Assembly: GCA_903828515.1 (NCBI GenBank)
Contig: CAIKMD010000007.1
Span: forward strand, 930,001 to 994,000
Reading direction: 5' to 3'
DNA length: 64,000 nt
Source of the DNA: an uncultured Rhodospirillales bacterium
GTDB lineage: Bacteria > Pseudomonadota > Alphaproteobacteria > ATCC43930 > CGMCC-115725
In this document: positions 1 to 8,843 of the stretch, in pieces
Position numbering within the stretch: position 1 is the stretch's first letter
Layout: each line of letters starts with the position of its first letter
The notes under the pieces: model-generated
The model's input: only the letters and a program-made list of their open reading frames with translations
Databases searched by the model: none
Told to the model about the DNA's origin: nothing
Position numbers and translations under genes: made by a program

Positions 1-43
1 GTCATGGTTTGGTTATTGTGGACGCCCGCCGGTGGCGCAAGCG

Positions 44-880
44 TCAATTTCGCGGCGGCGCGAAAAAGAAATCGTTCTTGATCGCGGGCATGATCAGGAT
101 TTCGGTATCGGCGGGCAGGGTCGCGCGCGAGAGTACGATGTGGGGGTCGTCGACGTGCTTGACCGGGAAGCGATTGCTCGTGCGCGCGAGAAAACGATCG
201 AGTTGCGACGGCCCGAAATAATGAATCGGAATGATCAGCTTCGGCTTGATCTGGTCGATGACTTCGATGATGTCGTATTGCGAGAGCGAGTAGGCGCCGT
301 CGACCATCGGCAGCAAGACGTCGATCTGGCCCATCGCGGCGAGATGTTCGGGCGTCAGCGTATGCTGGAGGTGACTGAGATGGGCGACGCACAAATCGGA
401 TATCTCGAAGATGAAAATCGAATTGCCGTTGTATTCGGTCCCGCCGCCGCCGAAGAAGTTGCGCACGTTGGTCGGGATGTTGCGCACCCGCACGTCCTTG
501 ACCGTGATATCCCAATGCGGCGGGCCGTTGCCGGTATCCCACCCGCGCAGCACGTTCGCGATGAGTGGATCGGGACGATTGGTGTAATGCGTGTCGTGGA
601 AATGATTCATCGTCGCGATGTCGGGCGGAAACGGCGGCGGGAAATAATCGTTGAGATCGGTCACGGCGCTGACCCCTTGCGGGCTCTCGAGCAGGACGCT
701 GGCGTGGCCGATGAAGGTAAGGCCGACGCTGCCGCGATCCGGTGCGGCGGCGGGAATGAAGGCTGCGGGAACCAGCAAGGACGGGCGCGTGGCGATGTTC
801 GGCTGGCAACCGGCGGCACGCGCCCCGTCCGGCAGAAACAGTGCCGCAAGCAGGATCAACGGGGCGATCAGCCGATGCAT
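44..880 (-). CDS. Secreted MBL-fold (metallo-beta-lactamase superfamily) hydrolase, variant metal motif
   Basis: A 278-residue protein with a clear N-terminal signal peptide (hydrophobic residues 6-17, likely cleavage after ALARA-type residues 20-22), so it probably acts in the periplasm. IGHASVLLE near residue 57 is the first-strand motif of UlaG-like MBL proteins. Later histidines in AHLSHLQH and IPIHYFG fit the remaining metal-site positions. The central motif reads HFHDTH instead of the canonical HxHxDH, so the usual fifth-position aspartate is missing. The gene is divergent from the amidase, with about 80 bases between the starts. Substrate unknown; the fold is well supported, activity is not. 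Confidence 0.82.
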   Translation of the reverse strand: MHRLIAPLILLAALFLPDGARAAGCQPNIATRPSLLVPAAFIPAAAPDRGSVGLTFIGHASVLLESPQGVSAVTDLNDYFPPPFPPDIATMNHFHDTHYTNRPDPLIANVLRGWDTGNGPPHWDITVKDVRVRNIPTNVRNFFGGGGTEYNGNSIFIFEISDLCVAHLSHLQHTLTPEHLAAMGQIDVLLPMVDGAYSLSQYDIIEVIDQIKPKLIIPIHYFGPSQLDRFLARTSNRFPVKHVDDPHIVLSRATLPADTEILIMPAIKNDFFFAPPRN

Positions 881-960
881 GTCCCATTATGCGCCGGTTT
901 TTCGTTGCGCGCGCGGGCTTCGCGCTGTTTGCTAACGGAAACGTGAACGGGAACCCGACG

Positions 961-2310
961 ATGACGATTGTGAGTCTGGCGACTTTACTGGCACTCGGCA
1001 GGACCACCAGCCGCGCGCTCGTCGAAGCGGCTCTGGAGCGTATCGCCGATCCGAAGGGCGAGGGCAGCCGCACGTTCCTGCGGGTCTACGCCGAGGAAGC
1101 CCGCGCCGCGGCAGACGCCCAGGATCTGCAGCGCAAAGCCGGTTACGTCGCCTCTCCCATCGCCGGACTGCCGGTTTCGGTGAAAGACCTGTTCGATATC
1201 CGGGGGGAAACCACGCTGGCCGGTTCCAAGGCGCGCCGTGATGCCGGAACAGTCGCGCGAGACGACGCGCCGGTGGTGCAGCGCCTGAGGGCCGCCGGCG
1301 CCGTCATCATCGGCAAGACCAACATGACCGAATTCGCATTTTCGGGCGTCGGCATCAATCCGCATTACGGCACGCCCGGCAATCCGTGGGACCGGACGCG
1401 AATTCCCGGTGGCTCGTCGTCGGGTGCAGCGGTCTCGGTAGCCGACGGCCAAGCCGCCTTGGCCATCGGCACCGATACCGGCGGCTCGGTGCGCATTCCG
1501 GCCGCGCTGTGCGGCCTCGTCGGCTTCAAGCCGACCCAGCACCGGATAACGCGCGATGGTACGGTGCCGCTGTCGACGACACTCGATTCGGTCGGCCCCT
1601 TGGGCAAAAGCGTCGCCTGCTGCGCCTTCGCCGACGCCATCATGACGGGGCGAGATTTGGCGCCGCCGATTCAAGCCGACCTAACCGGCTTGCGGTTCGC
1701 CGTTCCGCGCAACAGTTTTTTATTCGACGAACTCGATCCCGAGGTGGCTGTGGGGTTCGAGCGGGCCTGCACGATATTGTCGCGGGCCGGGACCCGTGTT
1801 TACGACCTCACCGTGCCGCAACTGGGGCAATACGCGCCGATCAATGCCAAAGGCGGCTTCTCGCCGCCCGAGGCTTATGCATGGCATGCCGATCTGCTTG
1901 CTCGTCGCGGCGATGACTACGATCCGCGCGTGCGTTTGCGCATCGCCCGCGGCGCCGAGATGGCCGCCCATGATTATGTGCGGCTGCTCGAGGACCGCGA
2001 ACGGTTCATCGCGCTCGTCGATGCCCAAACCGAATCCTGCGACGTGCTGATCGCACCGACGGTGGCGATGATCGCGCCGCCGATCGCCGCCTTCGCCGAC
2101 GATGCCGCGTTCTTCAAGCTCAACGCCCGCATCCTGCGCAATCCGAGCGTGGTCAATTTCCTCGACCGCTGCGCGATCACCTTGCCGGTGTCGCTGCCGG
2201 GCGAGGCGCCGGTCGGGCTGATGCTGATCGGCCGCCATAACGACGACCGGCGGCTGCTGTCGATTGCGACAGGGGTCGAGGCGGCACTGCGCGACGGGTT
2301 GTCGGCCTAG
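961..2310 (+). CDS. Amidase (amidase signature family)
   Basis: A 449-residue enzyme of the amidase signature family, which hydrolyses carboxamides with a Ser-cisSer-Lys triad. Visible elements are the lysine in VSVKDLFD (K75), the Ser-rich GGSSSG at 150-155, and the nucleophile in TDTGGSVR (S176). The C-terminal core LPVSLPGEAPVGLMLIG is typical of GatA-like and stand-alone amidases. The ATG at 961 is preferred because the in-frame extension upstream to 841 overlaps the divergent gene and lacks family similarity. No gatB or gatC lies nearby, so this is probably a free amidase rather than the tRNA amidotransferase subunit. Its stop codon shares CTAG with the converging DUF2794 gene. Confidence 0.9.
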   Translation: MTIVSLATLLALGRTTSRALVEAALERIADPKGEGSRTFLRVYAEEARAAADAQDLQRKAGYVASPIAGLPVSVKDLFDIRGETTLAGSKARRDAGTVARDDAPVVQRLRAAGAVIIGKTNMTEFAFSGVGINPHYGTPGNPWDRTRIPGGSSSGAAVSVADGQAALAIGTDTGGSVRIPAALCGLVGFKPTQHRITRDGTVPLSTTLDSVGPLGKSVACCAFADAIMTGRDLAPPIQADLTGLRFAVPRNSFLFDELDPEVAVGFERACTILSRAGTRVYDLTVPQLGQYAPINAKGGFSPPEAYAWHADLLARRGDDYDPRVRLRIARGAEMAAHDYVRLLEDRERFIALVDAQTESCDVLIAPTVAMIAPPIAAFADDAAFFKLNARILRNPSVVNFLDRCAITLPVSLPGEAPVGLMLIGRHNDDRRLLSIATGVEAALRDGLSA

Positions 2311-2663
2311 CCGCGCTCTTCGAGCAGCACCGGCGCGAATCCCAGCTTGCGCCGAAGCTTCGCGAGGACATCGCCCAGCGTCTGGCCGGTGGCGATCCGT
2401 TCGCGTCCCAATAGCAGCATGTAATCGCCCTGACGGACCTCGCCCGGCGCGGTTTTCACCACGGTATAGAGCGGCAATTCCTGGCTGCGCCGGAACATCG
2501 AGAACATCGCCACCCCGTCATGCTGGTCGATCGCGTAGTCGCGCCACTCGCCGCGCATGACCTGACGGGTATAGAGGGACAACAGTTGATTGAGTTCCGG
2601 CCGGGTGAAAAAGACCCGCTTGTTCCGGCGGCGTAGGTCGCTGAGGCGGAATACCGTGCTCAT
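2307..2663 (-). CDS. DUF2794 family protein
   Basis: A 118-residue soluble protein that I recognise as DUF2794, a small family restricted largely to Alphaproteobacteria and without an assigned function. The N-terminal RRRNKRVFFTRPELNQLLSLY segment and the conserved RGEWRDYAID region are the family hallmarks. The C-terminus is basic (LRRKLGF). It has no signal peptide or membrane segment. It is divergent from yfgM with a 101-base gap and converges on the amidase. Confidence 0.85.
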   Translation of the reverse strand: MSTVFRLSDLRRRNKRVFFTRPELNQLLSLYTRQVMRGEWRDYAIDQHDGVAMFSMFRRSQELPLYTVVKTAPGEVRQGDYMLLLGRERIATGQTLGDVLAKLRRKLGFAPVLLEERG

Positions 2664-2764
2664 CGACCAACAGTTTTTCCTATTTTCCTTGTCAGGTCTA
2701 GGGGCTAGCGCGGGTCGGGGCCACTGGCTATGGTAGCGGGCTTTCGCCAGTCCGAGGTCTTTCG

Positions 2765-3409
2765 TTGAGCGACATCTTTCGCGAAATCGACGAGGAGCTG
2801 CGGCGCGACAGTCTTCAGCAACTGTGGACGCGCTACGGCAAATACGTCATCGGCTTGGCCGTGGTTGTCGTGATAGCGACTGCCGCGGTGATGGGTTGGC
2901 GCGAGTACAAATACCGTCAATACCAGGAACAGGGCGCGCGTTTCGGCGCCGCCCTCGACCTCGCGCGCCAGGGCAAGAACGCTGACGCGGCCGACGCCTT
3001 TACCGCGCTGGCACAGAATGCGGATCGCGGACGCGCCTCGCTCGCCCGGCTCGAGGCGGCCGCCTCGAAGGCCGCTTCAGGCGAGGCCGACGGCGCCATC
3101 GCGATCTACGACCAGCTCGCCGGGGACAATTCGGCCGATCAGGTATTCCGCGACATGGCGACGCTGCTGGCGGCCCGTTATGCGCTCGACAAGGGCGATC
3201 CGGCGACGGTCGTCGCCCGGCTTCAGCCGCTGACCAACGCGGCCAATCCCTGGCACGGGCTGGCGGTCGAACTGACCGCGCTGGCCGAGTTGAAATCCGG
3301 CGACAAGGCCAAGGCGCGCGCCGATTTCGACGGCCTCGCCAAGGACAATACGGTTACCCAGGGGGTGCGCCAGCGCGCCGCCGGAATGGTGCAGGTCCTC
3401 GGTCCATGA
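2765..3409 (+). CDS. YfgM-like TPR protein, membrane-anchored
   Basis: A 214-residue bitopic protein. Residues 1-22 are cytoplasmic and charged, residues 27-45 form one transmembrane helix (YVIGLAVVVVIATAAVMG), and the rest is a periplasmic tetratricopeptide-like helical domain. This is the layout of YfgM, the ancillary SecYEG translocon subunit that works with periplasmic chaperones. The start is TTG, directly followed by SDIFREIDEELRRD, the normal family N-terminus. It is followed by bamB with an ATGA overlap, then der, a widely conserved order that supports the assignment. Confidence 0.85.
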   Translation: MSDIFREIDEELRRDSLQQLWTRYGKYVIGLAVVVVIATAAVMGWREYKYRQYQEQGARFGAALDLARQGKNADAADAFTALAQNADRGRASLARLEAAASKAASGEADGAIAIYDQLAGDNSADQVFRDMATLLAARYALDKGDPATVVARLQPLTNAANPWHGLAVELTALAELKSGDKAKARADFDGLAKDNTVTQGVRQRAAGMVQVLGP

Positions 3410-4737
3410 ATTGGCGCCGTGCGGCGGCGGTGCTGATCCTGGCGACGGTGGCACTGTCCGGATGCGATAAAGCCAAATCGATCTTCAGCGGCTCGAGCAA
3501 GACTCCGCTCCCCGGCAAGCGCATCTCCGTGCTCAATCTCGTGCACGACCTGAAGCCCGATCCACAGCTCAATGCGTTGGAAATCCGCGTGCCGAAACCG
3601 TTCGCCAACACGAACTGGCCGAACGCGGGCGGTTTTCCCGATCACGCGATGTATCACCTGGCGCTTGGCGACAGGCTGGCGCGGGCGTGGAAATCGAACG
3701 CCGGCGATGGCGCCTCGCGTTACGGCCGCGTGGTGGCGCAACCGGTGGTCGACGCGGGCCGCGTGTTCACGATGGACGCGCAAGATCAGGTCATGGCGTT
3801 CGACGAAAAGACGGGCAGCCGGTTGTGGAAGTTCGATCCGCAACCCGAAGATTCCGATTCCAAGACCTATGGCGGCGGCGTCGCGGCGGCGGGCGATCGC
3901 ATTTACGTCGCCACCGGCTACGGCCAGGTGCTGGCACTCGCTTCGGCAACCGGAAAGGTCGTTTGGCGCGTCAATGTCAGCGCGCCGATTCACGGCCAGC
4001 CGACTTATGCCGACGGCCGGGTATTCGTGGTGACCGTCGAGAACGAACTCAACGTGCTGGCGGCCGATGACGGCCGCAAACTCTGGACCCATAACGGCTT
4101 GCCGGAATCGGCGGGTATTGCCGGCGGCGCGCCACCGGCGGTTTCCGGCGATATCGTGGTGGTGCCGTACAGCTCAGGCGAGGTCTACGCGCTTCGCATC
4201 GAAAACGGACGGCCTTTGTGGAACGACAGTCTTGCCGCGTCGCAGCCGGTCGGCGCGCTCTCCTCGCTCGCCGATATTCGCGGCGCACCGGTGATCGACC
4301 GTGATCGGGTCATCGCCATCAGCCATAGCGGCCTGATGGTCGCGATCGATCTGCGCACCGGCGACCGCGTCTGGGAACAGGATATCGGCGGCATCCATGC
4401 GCCGTGGGTTGCCGGCGATTTCATCTATGTACTCAGCGACAACAGCGAACTGGTCTGCCTGACGCGGGCCGACGGACGCATACGCTGGGCGCGCGACTTG
4501 CCGCAATGGGAAAACGAAAGCGCCAAGAAGGATCCGATCTTCTGGAGCGGGCCGGTCCTGGCGGGCGATCGGCTCATCGTGATTTCGTCCACCGGCGAGG
4601 CTTTCGCCGTGTCGCCCTATACCGGCGACGCGCTGGGCAAGACGGATTTTCCCGACGGGGTTTTCATCAATCCGGTGGTCGCGGACAAGACACTCTTTGT
4701 CCTGACCGACGAGGCCGATCTCATCGCGTTGCGCTGA
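3406..4737 (+). CDS. bamB: Outer membrane assembly lipoprotein BamB
   Basis: A 443-residue PQQ-like beta-propeller lipoprotein of the BAM complex, which inserts beta-barrel proteins into the outer membrane. The signal peptide ends in a lipobox LSGC with the lipidated cysteine at residue 20. The rest consists of repeated blades with the pattern AxDxxTGxxxW (for example AFDEKTGSRLW, AIDLRTGDRVW). Its ATG overlaps the yfgM stop, and der begins six bases after its own stop, so the three are probably co-transcribed. Length is slightly above the E. coli protein (about 390), consistent with alphaproteobacterial homologues. Confidence 0.93.
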   Translation: MNWRRAAAVLILATVALSGCDKAKSIFSGSSKTPLPGKRISVLNLVHDLKPDPQLNALEIRVPKPFANTNWPNAGGFPDHAMYHLALGDRLARAWKSNAGDGASRYGRVVAQPVVDAGRVFTMDAQDQVMAFDEKTGSRLWKFDPQPEDSDSKTYGGGVAAAGDRIYVATGYGQVLALASATGKVVWRVNVSAPIHGQPTYADGRVFVVTVENELNVLAADDGRKLWTHNGLPESAGIAGGAPPAVSGDIVVVPYSSGEVYALRIENGRPLWNDSLAASQPVGALSSLADIRGAPVIDRDRVIAISHSGLMVAIDLRTGDRVWEQDIGGIHAPWVAGDFIYVLSDNSELVCLTRADGRIRWARDLPQWENESAKKDPIFWSGPVLAGDRLIVISSTGEAFAVSPYTGDALGKTDFPDGVFINPVVADKTLFVLTDEADLIALR

Positions 4738-4743
4738 GGCGCC

Positions 4744-6132
4744 ATGGCGAAGCGCATCGCGATCATCGGCCGACCCAATGTCGGAAAGTCGACGCTCTTC
4801 AACCGTCTGGCGGGTCGCAAGCTCGCGCTGGTCCATGACATGCCGGGCGTGACGCGCGACCGCCGCGAAACCGCGGCCTCGCTCGGCGATCTGCGCTTCA
4901 CCATCATCGACACCGCCGGCATCGACGGGGGCGACAAGGACAGCCTCGCCAAGCGGATGCGGGCGCAGACCGAAATCGCGCTGCGCGAAGCGGACGTGGT
5001 GCTGTTCATGGTCGATGCGCGCGAAGGCCTCGTCGCTCTCGATCGCGATCTCGCCAAGGCGCTGCGGCCGCGCAAGGCCTCGGTGATCCTGATCGCCAAC
5101 AAGGCCGAGGGCAAGGCGCCGGCAATCAACGAGTTTTTCGCCCTGGGTCTGGGCGAGCCATTGCCGCTGTCGGCCGAGCATGGCGAAGGCATGGCCGATC
5201 TTCATGTCGCGCTTGCTCCGCTCTTGGACGACGATCCCGAGACGCGCGCGCCGGCGCGCACCAACCGCCGCTCGCGCGCCGCGGACGAACTCGCCGAGCC
5301 TCAGATCGAGGACGCCGATCGACCGTTACGGATGGCCATCATCGGGCGTCCCAATGTCGGCAAATCGACACTGGTCAACAAGTTGCTGGGCGAAGAGCGC
5401 TTACTCACCGGGCCCGAGGCCGGCATCACCCGCGATGCGATCGAGATCAATTGGCAGTGGCAGGGCCGGGACATCAGCCTGATCGACACCGCCGGCATGC
5501 GGCGGCGATCCAACGTCGAGGCGGGGCTCGAAAAGCTCTCGGTCGACGACACGCTCTCGACCATCCGTTTTGCCGAAGTGTGCGTCCTTGTCGTCGACGC
5601 GACGCAGCTGCTCGAAAAGCAGGACCTCGCCATCGCGCGTCTTGTCGCCGATGAGGGCCGCGCGATGGTTCTGGCGGTCAACAAATGGGACATCGTCGAG
5701 GACCGTGACGCGACCTTGAAGGATCTGGCCGAGCGGCTGGAAACCGGTATGCCGCAGCTCTCCGGGCTCAAGGTCGTGACGCTCTCGGGCAAGACCGGCG
5801 CGGGGCTCGACAAGCTCGTGCCCGGCGTCTTTACCGCCTATGACGCGTGGAACCGTCGCGTGCCGACGCCGCAGCTCAATCGCTGGCTCGGCGAGGCGCA
5901 AGCGCGCAATCCGCCGCCAGCGTCGTCGGGGCGCCGCCTGCGCCTGCGCTACATGACCCAGGCCAACATTCGCCCGCCGACCTTCGCGCTCTTCTCTAGC
6001 AAGCCCGGCGAGTTACCGGATTCCTATCGCCGCTATCTCGTCAATCTCTTGCGCGAAAGCTTCGATTTGCCGGGCGTGCCGATCCGCATGATGCTCCGGA
6101 AGGGCGCCAACCCCTACGGCGACAAGAAGTAG
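4744..6132 (+). CDS. der: Ribosome biogenesis GTPase Der (EngA)
   Basis: A 462-residue double-GTPase required for 50S subunit maturation. Two P-loops, GRPNVGKS, are at residues 9-16 and 201-208. DTAG switch motifs follow each. The G4 motifs are NKAE in domain 1 and NKWD in domain 2. A KH-like C-terminal domain contains the conserved LRLRYMTQANIRPPTF-type segment. An acidic/basic linker near residues 160-195 separates the G domains. It follows bamB closely, as in many Proteobacteria. Confidence 0.97.
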   Translation: MAKRIAIIGRPNVGKSTLFNRLAGRKLALVHDMPGVTRDRRETAASLGDLRFTIIDTAGIDGGDKDSLAKRMRAQTEIALREADVVLFMVDAREGLVALDRDLAKALRPRKASVILIANKAEGKAPAINEFFALGLGEPLPLSAEHGEGMADLHVALAPLLDDDPETRAPARTNRRSRAADELAEPQIEDADRPLRMAIIGRPNVGKSTLVNKLLGEERLLTGPEAGITRDAIEINWQWQGRDISLIDTAGMRRRSNVEAGLEKLSVDDTLSTIRFAEVCVLVVDATQLLEKQDLAIARLVADEGRAMVLAVNKWDIVEDRDATLKDLAERLETGMPQLSGLKVVTLSGKTGAGLDKLVPGVFTAYDAWNRRVPTPQLNRWLGEAQARNPPPASSGRRLRLRYMTQANIRPPTFALFSSKPGELPDSYRRYLVNLLRESFDLPGVPIRMMLRKGANPYGDKK

Positions 6133-6184
6133 CGTATCGGGTATTCTACAGCCCTCGATTTTCGCGGCTCGCGTGAGGGCGACG

Positions 6185-6859
6185 ATGCTGGTTCATATTC
6201 CCGCCGTGCTGACGCCGGAACAGGCGGCGCAATGCCGTCGGGCGCTCGACGAGGCGCAATGGGTCGACGGCCGCAACAGCGCGGGTCCCGCCGCCGCGCG
6301 GGTCAAAAACAATCAGGAAATTCCAACCTCGCATCCGGTGGCGCAGCACTGGGGTCAGAACATCCTGAATGCCTTGGGTGCGTCGCCGATGTTTATTGCC
6401 ACCGCGCTGCCGCTGCGGATCGCGCCGCCGATGTTCAATCGCTATCTGGTCGGCGAAACCTATGGCACGCATAACGACGCGGCGCTGTTCAACACGCCGG
6501 GCGCGGTCGTGCGCGCCGATCTCTCCGCGACCCTGTTCCTGACGCCGCCCGGCGAGTACGACGGCGGCGAACTCACCATCGAAGACATTTACGGCGAGCA
6601 CCGGGTGAAGCTCGCCGCCGGCGATTTGATCCTCTATCCCGCCTGGAGCCAGCACCGGGTTCAGCCGGTGACGCGCGGCGCGCGGATCTCGTCGTTCATG
6701 TGGCTGCAAAGCATGATTCGCGACGACGAAAAGCGGTCCCTGCTGGTCGATCTCGACCGTGCCCGCGCCAAGCTCAATCGCGCGGCACCCGACAATCCCG
6801 GCATGGTGCAGATGCTGGGCGTCTATCACAACCTCTTGCGGATGTGGGCCGAGACATGA
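6185..6859 (+). CDS. PKHD-type Fe(II)/2-oxoglutarate hydroxylase (PiuC/YbiX-like)
   Basis: A 224-residue iron- and 2-oxoglutarate-dependent oxygenase of the PiuC/YbiX group. The metal triad is visible: HxD in YGTHNDAAL and the distal histidine in WSQHRVQPV, followed by an arginine in TRGAR that would bind 2-oxoglutarate. Family-specific stretches FNRYLVGETYG and LFLTPPGEYDGGEL are present. ATG at 6185 is chosen over the GTG at 6173 because it has a GAGG ribosome site six bases upstream and matches the family N-terminus. PiuC homologues are often iron-regulated next to TonB receptors, but no receptor is present here. The next gene starts inside its stop codon. Confidence 0.9.
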   Translation: MLVHIPAVLTPEQAAQCRRALDEAQWVDGRNSAGPAAARVKNNQEIPTSHPVAQHWGQNILNALGASPMFIATALPLRIAPPMFNRYLVGETYGTHNDAALFNTPGAVVRADLSATLFLTPPGEYDGGELTIEDIYGEHRVKLAAGDLILYPAWSQHRVQPVTRGARISSFMWLQSMIRDDEKRSLLVDLDRARAKLNRAAPDNPGMVQMLGVYHNLLRMWAET

Positions 6860-8193
6860 GCGCGCGCCGAAAAATGAATCTCACCGCGTTCATGCGGCCG
6901 GTGAGTCTTCACACGGCGGCCTGGCGTTATCCCGGCGCCTTTCCCGACGCCAATTTCAATTTCGCGCATATCGTGCGTTTCGCGCAGACGCTGGAGCGCG
7001 GAAAGGTCGACGCGTTCTTCATGGCGGATCACCTCGCCGTGCTCAACATGCCGATGGACGCCTTGAAGCGCAGCGCCACGGTCACCTCGTTCGAGCCGAT
7101 GACCTTGCTGCCGGCCCTCGCCATGATGACGAAGAATCTGGGCCTGATCGCGACCGGCTCCACCACTTATGACGAGCCCTATCACGTCGCGCGCCGGTTC
7201 GCCTCGCTCGACCATATCAGCGGCGGTCGCGCCGGGTGGAACGTGGTCACGACCTCCAACCCCGATGCGTCGAAGAATTTCGGCCGCGAGGATCATCTCG
7301 AACACGGCGAGCGCTATGCCCGCGCGCGCGAGTTCTACGACGTCGTCACCGGCCTCTGGGACAGTTGGGCGGACGACGCTTTCGTGCGCGACGTCGCGCA
7401 GGGCGTCTATTCCGACCCGGAGAAGCTTCACGTCCTCGATCACAAGGGAAAATATCTCTCGGTGCGCGGGCCTTTGAACATCGGCCGGCCGATCCAGGGC
7501 TGGCCGGTGATCGTTCAGGCCGGCGCGTCGGATGCGGGGCGTCAACTCGCCGCCGAAACCGCCGAGGCGGTGTTCACCGCGCAAAGCGATCTCGGCGCCG
7601 GACAAAGCTTTTACAAGGATGTGAAGGGCCGGATGGAAAAGGTCGGGCGCAATCCAGACCATATGAAGATCCTGCCGGGCTGCATGATCTATGTCGGGGA
7701 TTCCTTGGCGGAAGCGCAGGCCAAGCGTGCGACGCTCGATAGCGGGGTCCATTACGCGAGCGCGATTGCTTCATTGTCGATCGCGCTCGGGACCGACGCG
7801 TCGAAATTCGATCCCGATGCGCCGTTGCCCGAAATTCCCGAAAGCAATGCGAGCAAGAGCGGGCGCGAGCGCGCCATCAATCTGGCCAAACGCGACAACC
7901 TCACCGTGCGTCAGCTGGCGCAACGTCTCGGTGGCCATGCCGGGCTCTCCTTTCTCGGCACGCCGCACATGATCGCCGATCAGATGGAGGAATGGATCGA
8001 GACGCGCGGCAGCGACGGCTTCACCCTGCAATTCCCTTATCTGCCGCAAGGCCTCGACGACGTGGTCGAGCGCGTCATCCCCGAACTTCAACGCCGCGAA
8101 CTGTTCCGCCGAGAATACGAAGGTGCGACGCTGCGCGAGAACCTCGGCTTGCCACGACCGGAGAACCGGTTTTTCAAGCATGGGGCGCGGTAA
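6856..8193 (+). CDS. LLM-class flavin-dependent monooxygenase (NtaA/SnaA/DszA family)
   Basis: A 445-residue reduced-flavin-dependent monooxygenase of the nitrilotriacetate/pristinamycin/dibenzothiophene-sulfone group. Diagnostic segments are HTAAWRYPGAF near the N-terminus, FFMADHLAVL, GRAGWNVVTT, the NFGREDHLEHGERYARAREF block, and GWPVIVQAGASDAGRQLAA. Family members oxidise chelators, sulfones or acyl compounds with FMNH2 supplied by a separate reductase. No reductase gene is adjacent. ATGA coupling to the preceding hydroxylase suggests co-expression. The real substrate cannot be read from sequence. Confidence 0.9.
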   Translation: MSARRKMNLTAFMRPVSLHTAAWRYPGAFPDANFNFAHIVRFAQTLERGKVDAFFMADHLAVLNMPMDALKRSATVTSFEPMTLLPALAMMTKNLGLIATGSTTYDEPYHVARRFASLDHISGGRAGWNVVTTSNPDASKNFGREDHLEHGERYARAREFYDVVTGLWDSWADDAFVRDVAQGVYSDPEKLHVLDHKGKYLSVRGPLNIGRPIQGWPVIVQAGASDAGRQLAAETAEAVFTAQSDLGAGQSFYKDVKGRMEKVGRNPDHMKILPGCMIYVGDSLAEAQAKRATLDSGVHYASAIASLSIALGTDASKFDPDAPLPEIPESNASKSGRERAINLAKRDNLTVRQLAQRLGGHAGLSFLGTPHMIADQMEEWIETRGSDGFTLQFPYLPQGLDDVVERVIPELQRRELFRREYEGATLRENLGLPRPENRFFKHGAR

Positions 8194-8644
8194 CGCGCCG
8201 TTCGCCCTCGCGCTGCTGCTCTTCGCGGCGTCGCCCGCGCACGCCGCGGAACTCACGGTCACCGTCGACAATCTGCGTAACGGCAACGGCAATGTTCGTC
8301 TCTCGGCCTATGCCTCGGCGGCGGAATGGCCGGATCATTCACTCGATGCGAACGACAAGGTCGAACCGGCGCAAACCGGCGGCGTCGTGTTTCATTTCGA
8401 TCTGCCGCCGGGCATTTATGCCGTCGCCTGTTTTCATGACGAGGATGGGGACGGGGCGTTCGAGCAGAATTTTCTCGGCATCCCCAAGGAAGGCTATGGC
8501 TTCTCCAACAACCTGCACCCGATTTTTTCGGCGCCGAGCTTCGATGCGGCGAGCGTCGTCCTGCCGCCCGAAGGCGCGTCGATCGCCATTCACATGATCT
8601 ACTGGCTGGGATCGTCGGCAAACCGCGCGCCGGCGCGAAAGTGA
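8180..8644 (+). CDS. DUF2141 domain secreted protein
   Basis: A 154-residue secreted protein with a signal peptide (residues 1-21, cleavage after AHA) and a DUF2141 beta-sandwich domain. The conserved features are LTVTVDNLRNGNGNVRLSAY, the central GIYAVACFHDEDGDGAFEQNFLG stretch with its acidic, possibly metal-binding DEDGDG loop, and GIPKEGYGFSNN. ATG 8180 lies inside the 3' end of the monooxygenase gene and gives a perfect signal peptide. The longer in-frame start does not. Function of the family is unknown; it is probably co-transcribed with the oxygenases. Confidence 0.87.
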   Translation: MGRGNAPFALALLLFAASPAHAAELTVTVDNLRNGNGNVRLSAYASAAEWPDHSLDANDKVEPAQTGGVVFHFDLPPGIYAVACFHDEDGDGAFEQNFLGIPKEGYGFSNNLHPIFSAPSFDAASVVLPPEGASIAIHMIYWLGSSANRAPARK

Positions 8645-8785
8645 CGCGGCTTTGCTCTTGACGCAGCCCGCCCGGCTCCTCATATCCGCTCGGCACTTAA
8701 GTCTTTGTGATCGTTGGATTTGGCGCGGCCCCGTCAAACCTGACAAATACGAAACAAAGCCAATTTCTGGGCACGCATTCGGGGC

Positions 8786-8814
8786 TTGAGACACACGGGG
8801 CGTGGCGGTCTAAT
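8786..8814 (+). promoter_or_regulatory. Predicted sigma-70-type promoter of the CoxL-like gene
   Basis: TTGAGA at 8786-8791 and TCTAAT at 8809-8814, spaced by 17 bases, each match the -35 and -10 consensus at five of six positions. A transcript would start near 8821 and reach the ATG at 8844 after a short leader containing a purine-rich ribosome site (GAGGGGAAAAAGAGG). The 199-base gap 8645-8843 holds nothing else that I can support. Confidence 0.55.
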
Positions 8815-8843
8815 AGGCTGACGGCGAGGGGAAAAAGAGGGCA

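Noticed and set aside
1-43. Possible gene end at the left edge
   Set aside because: The 43 bases contain no recognisable coding segment.
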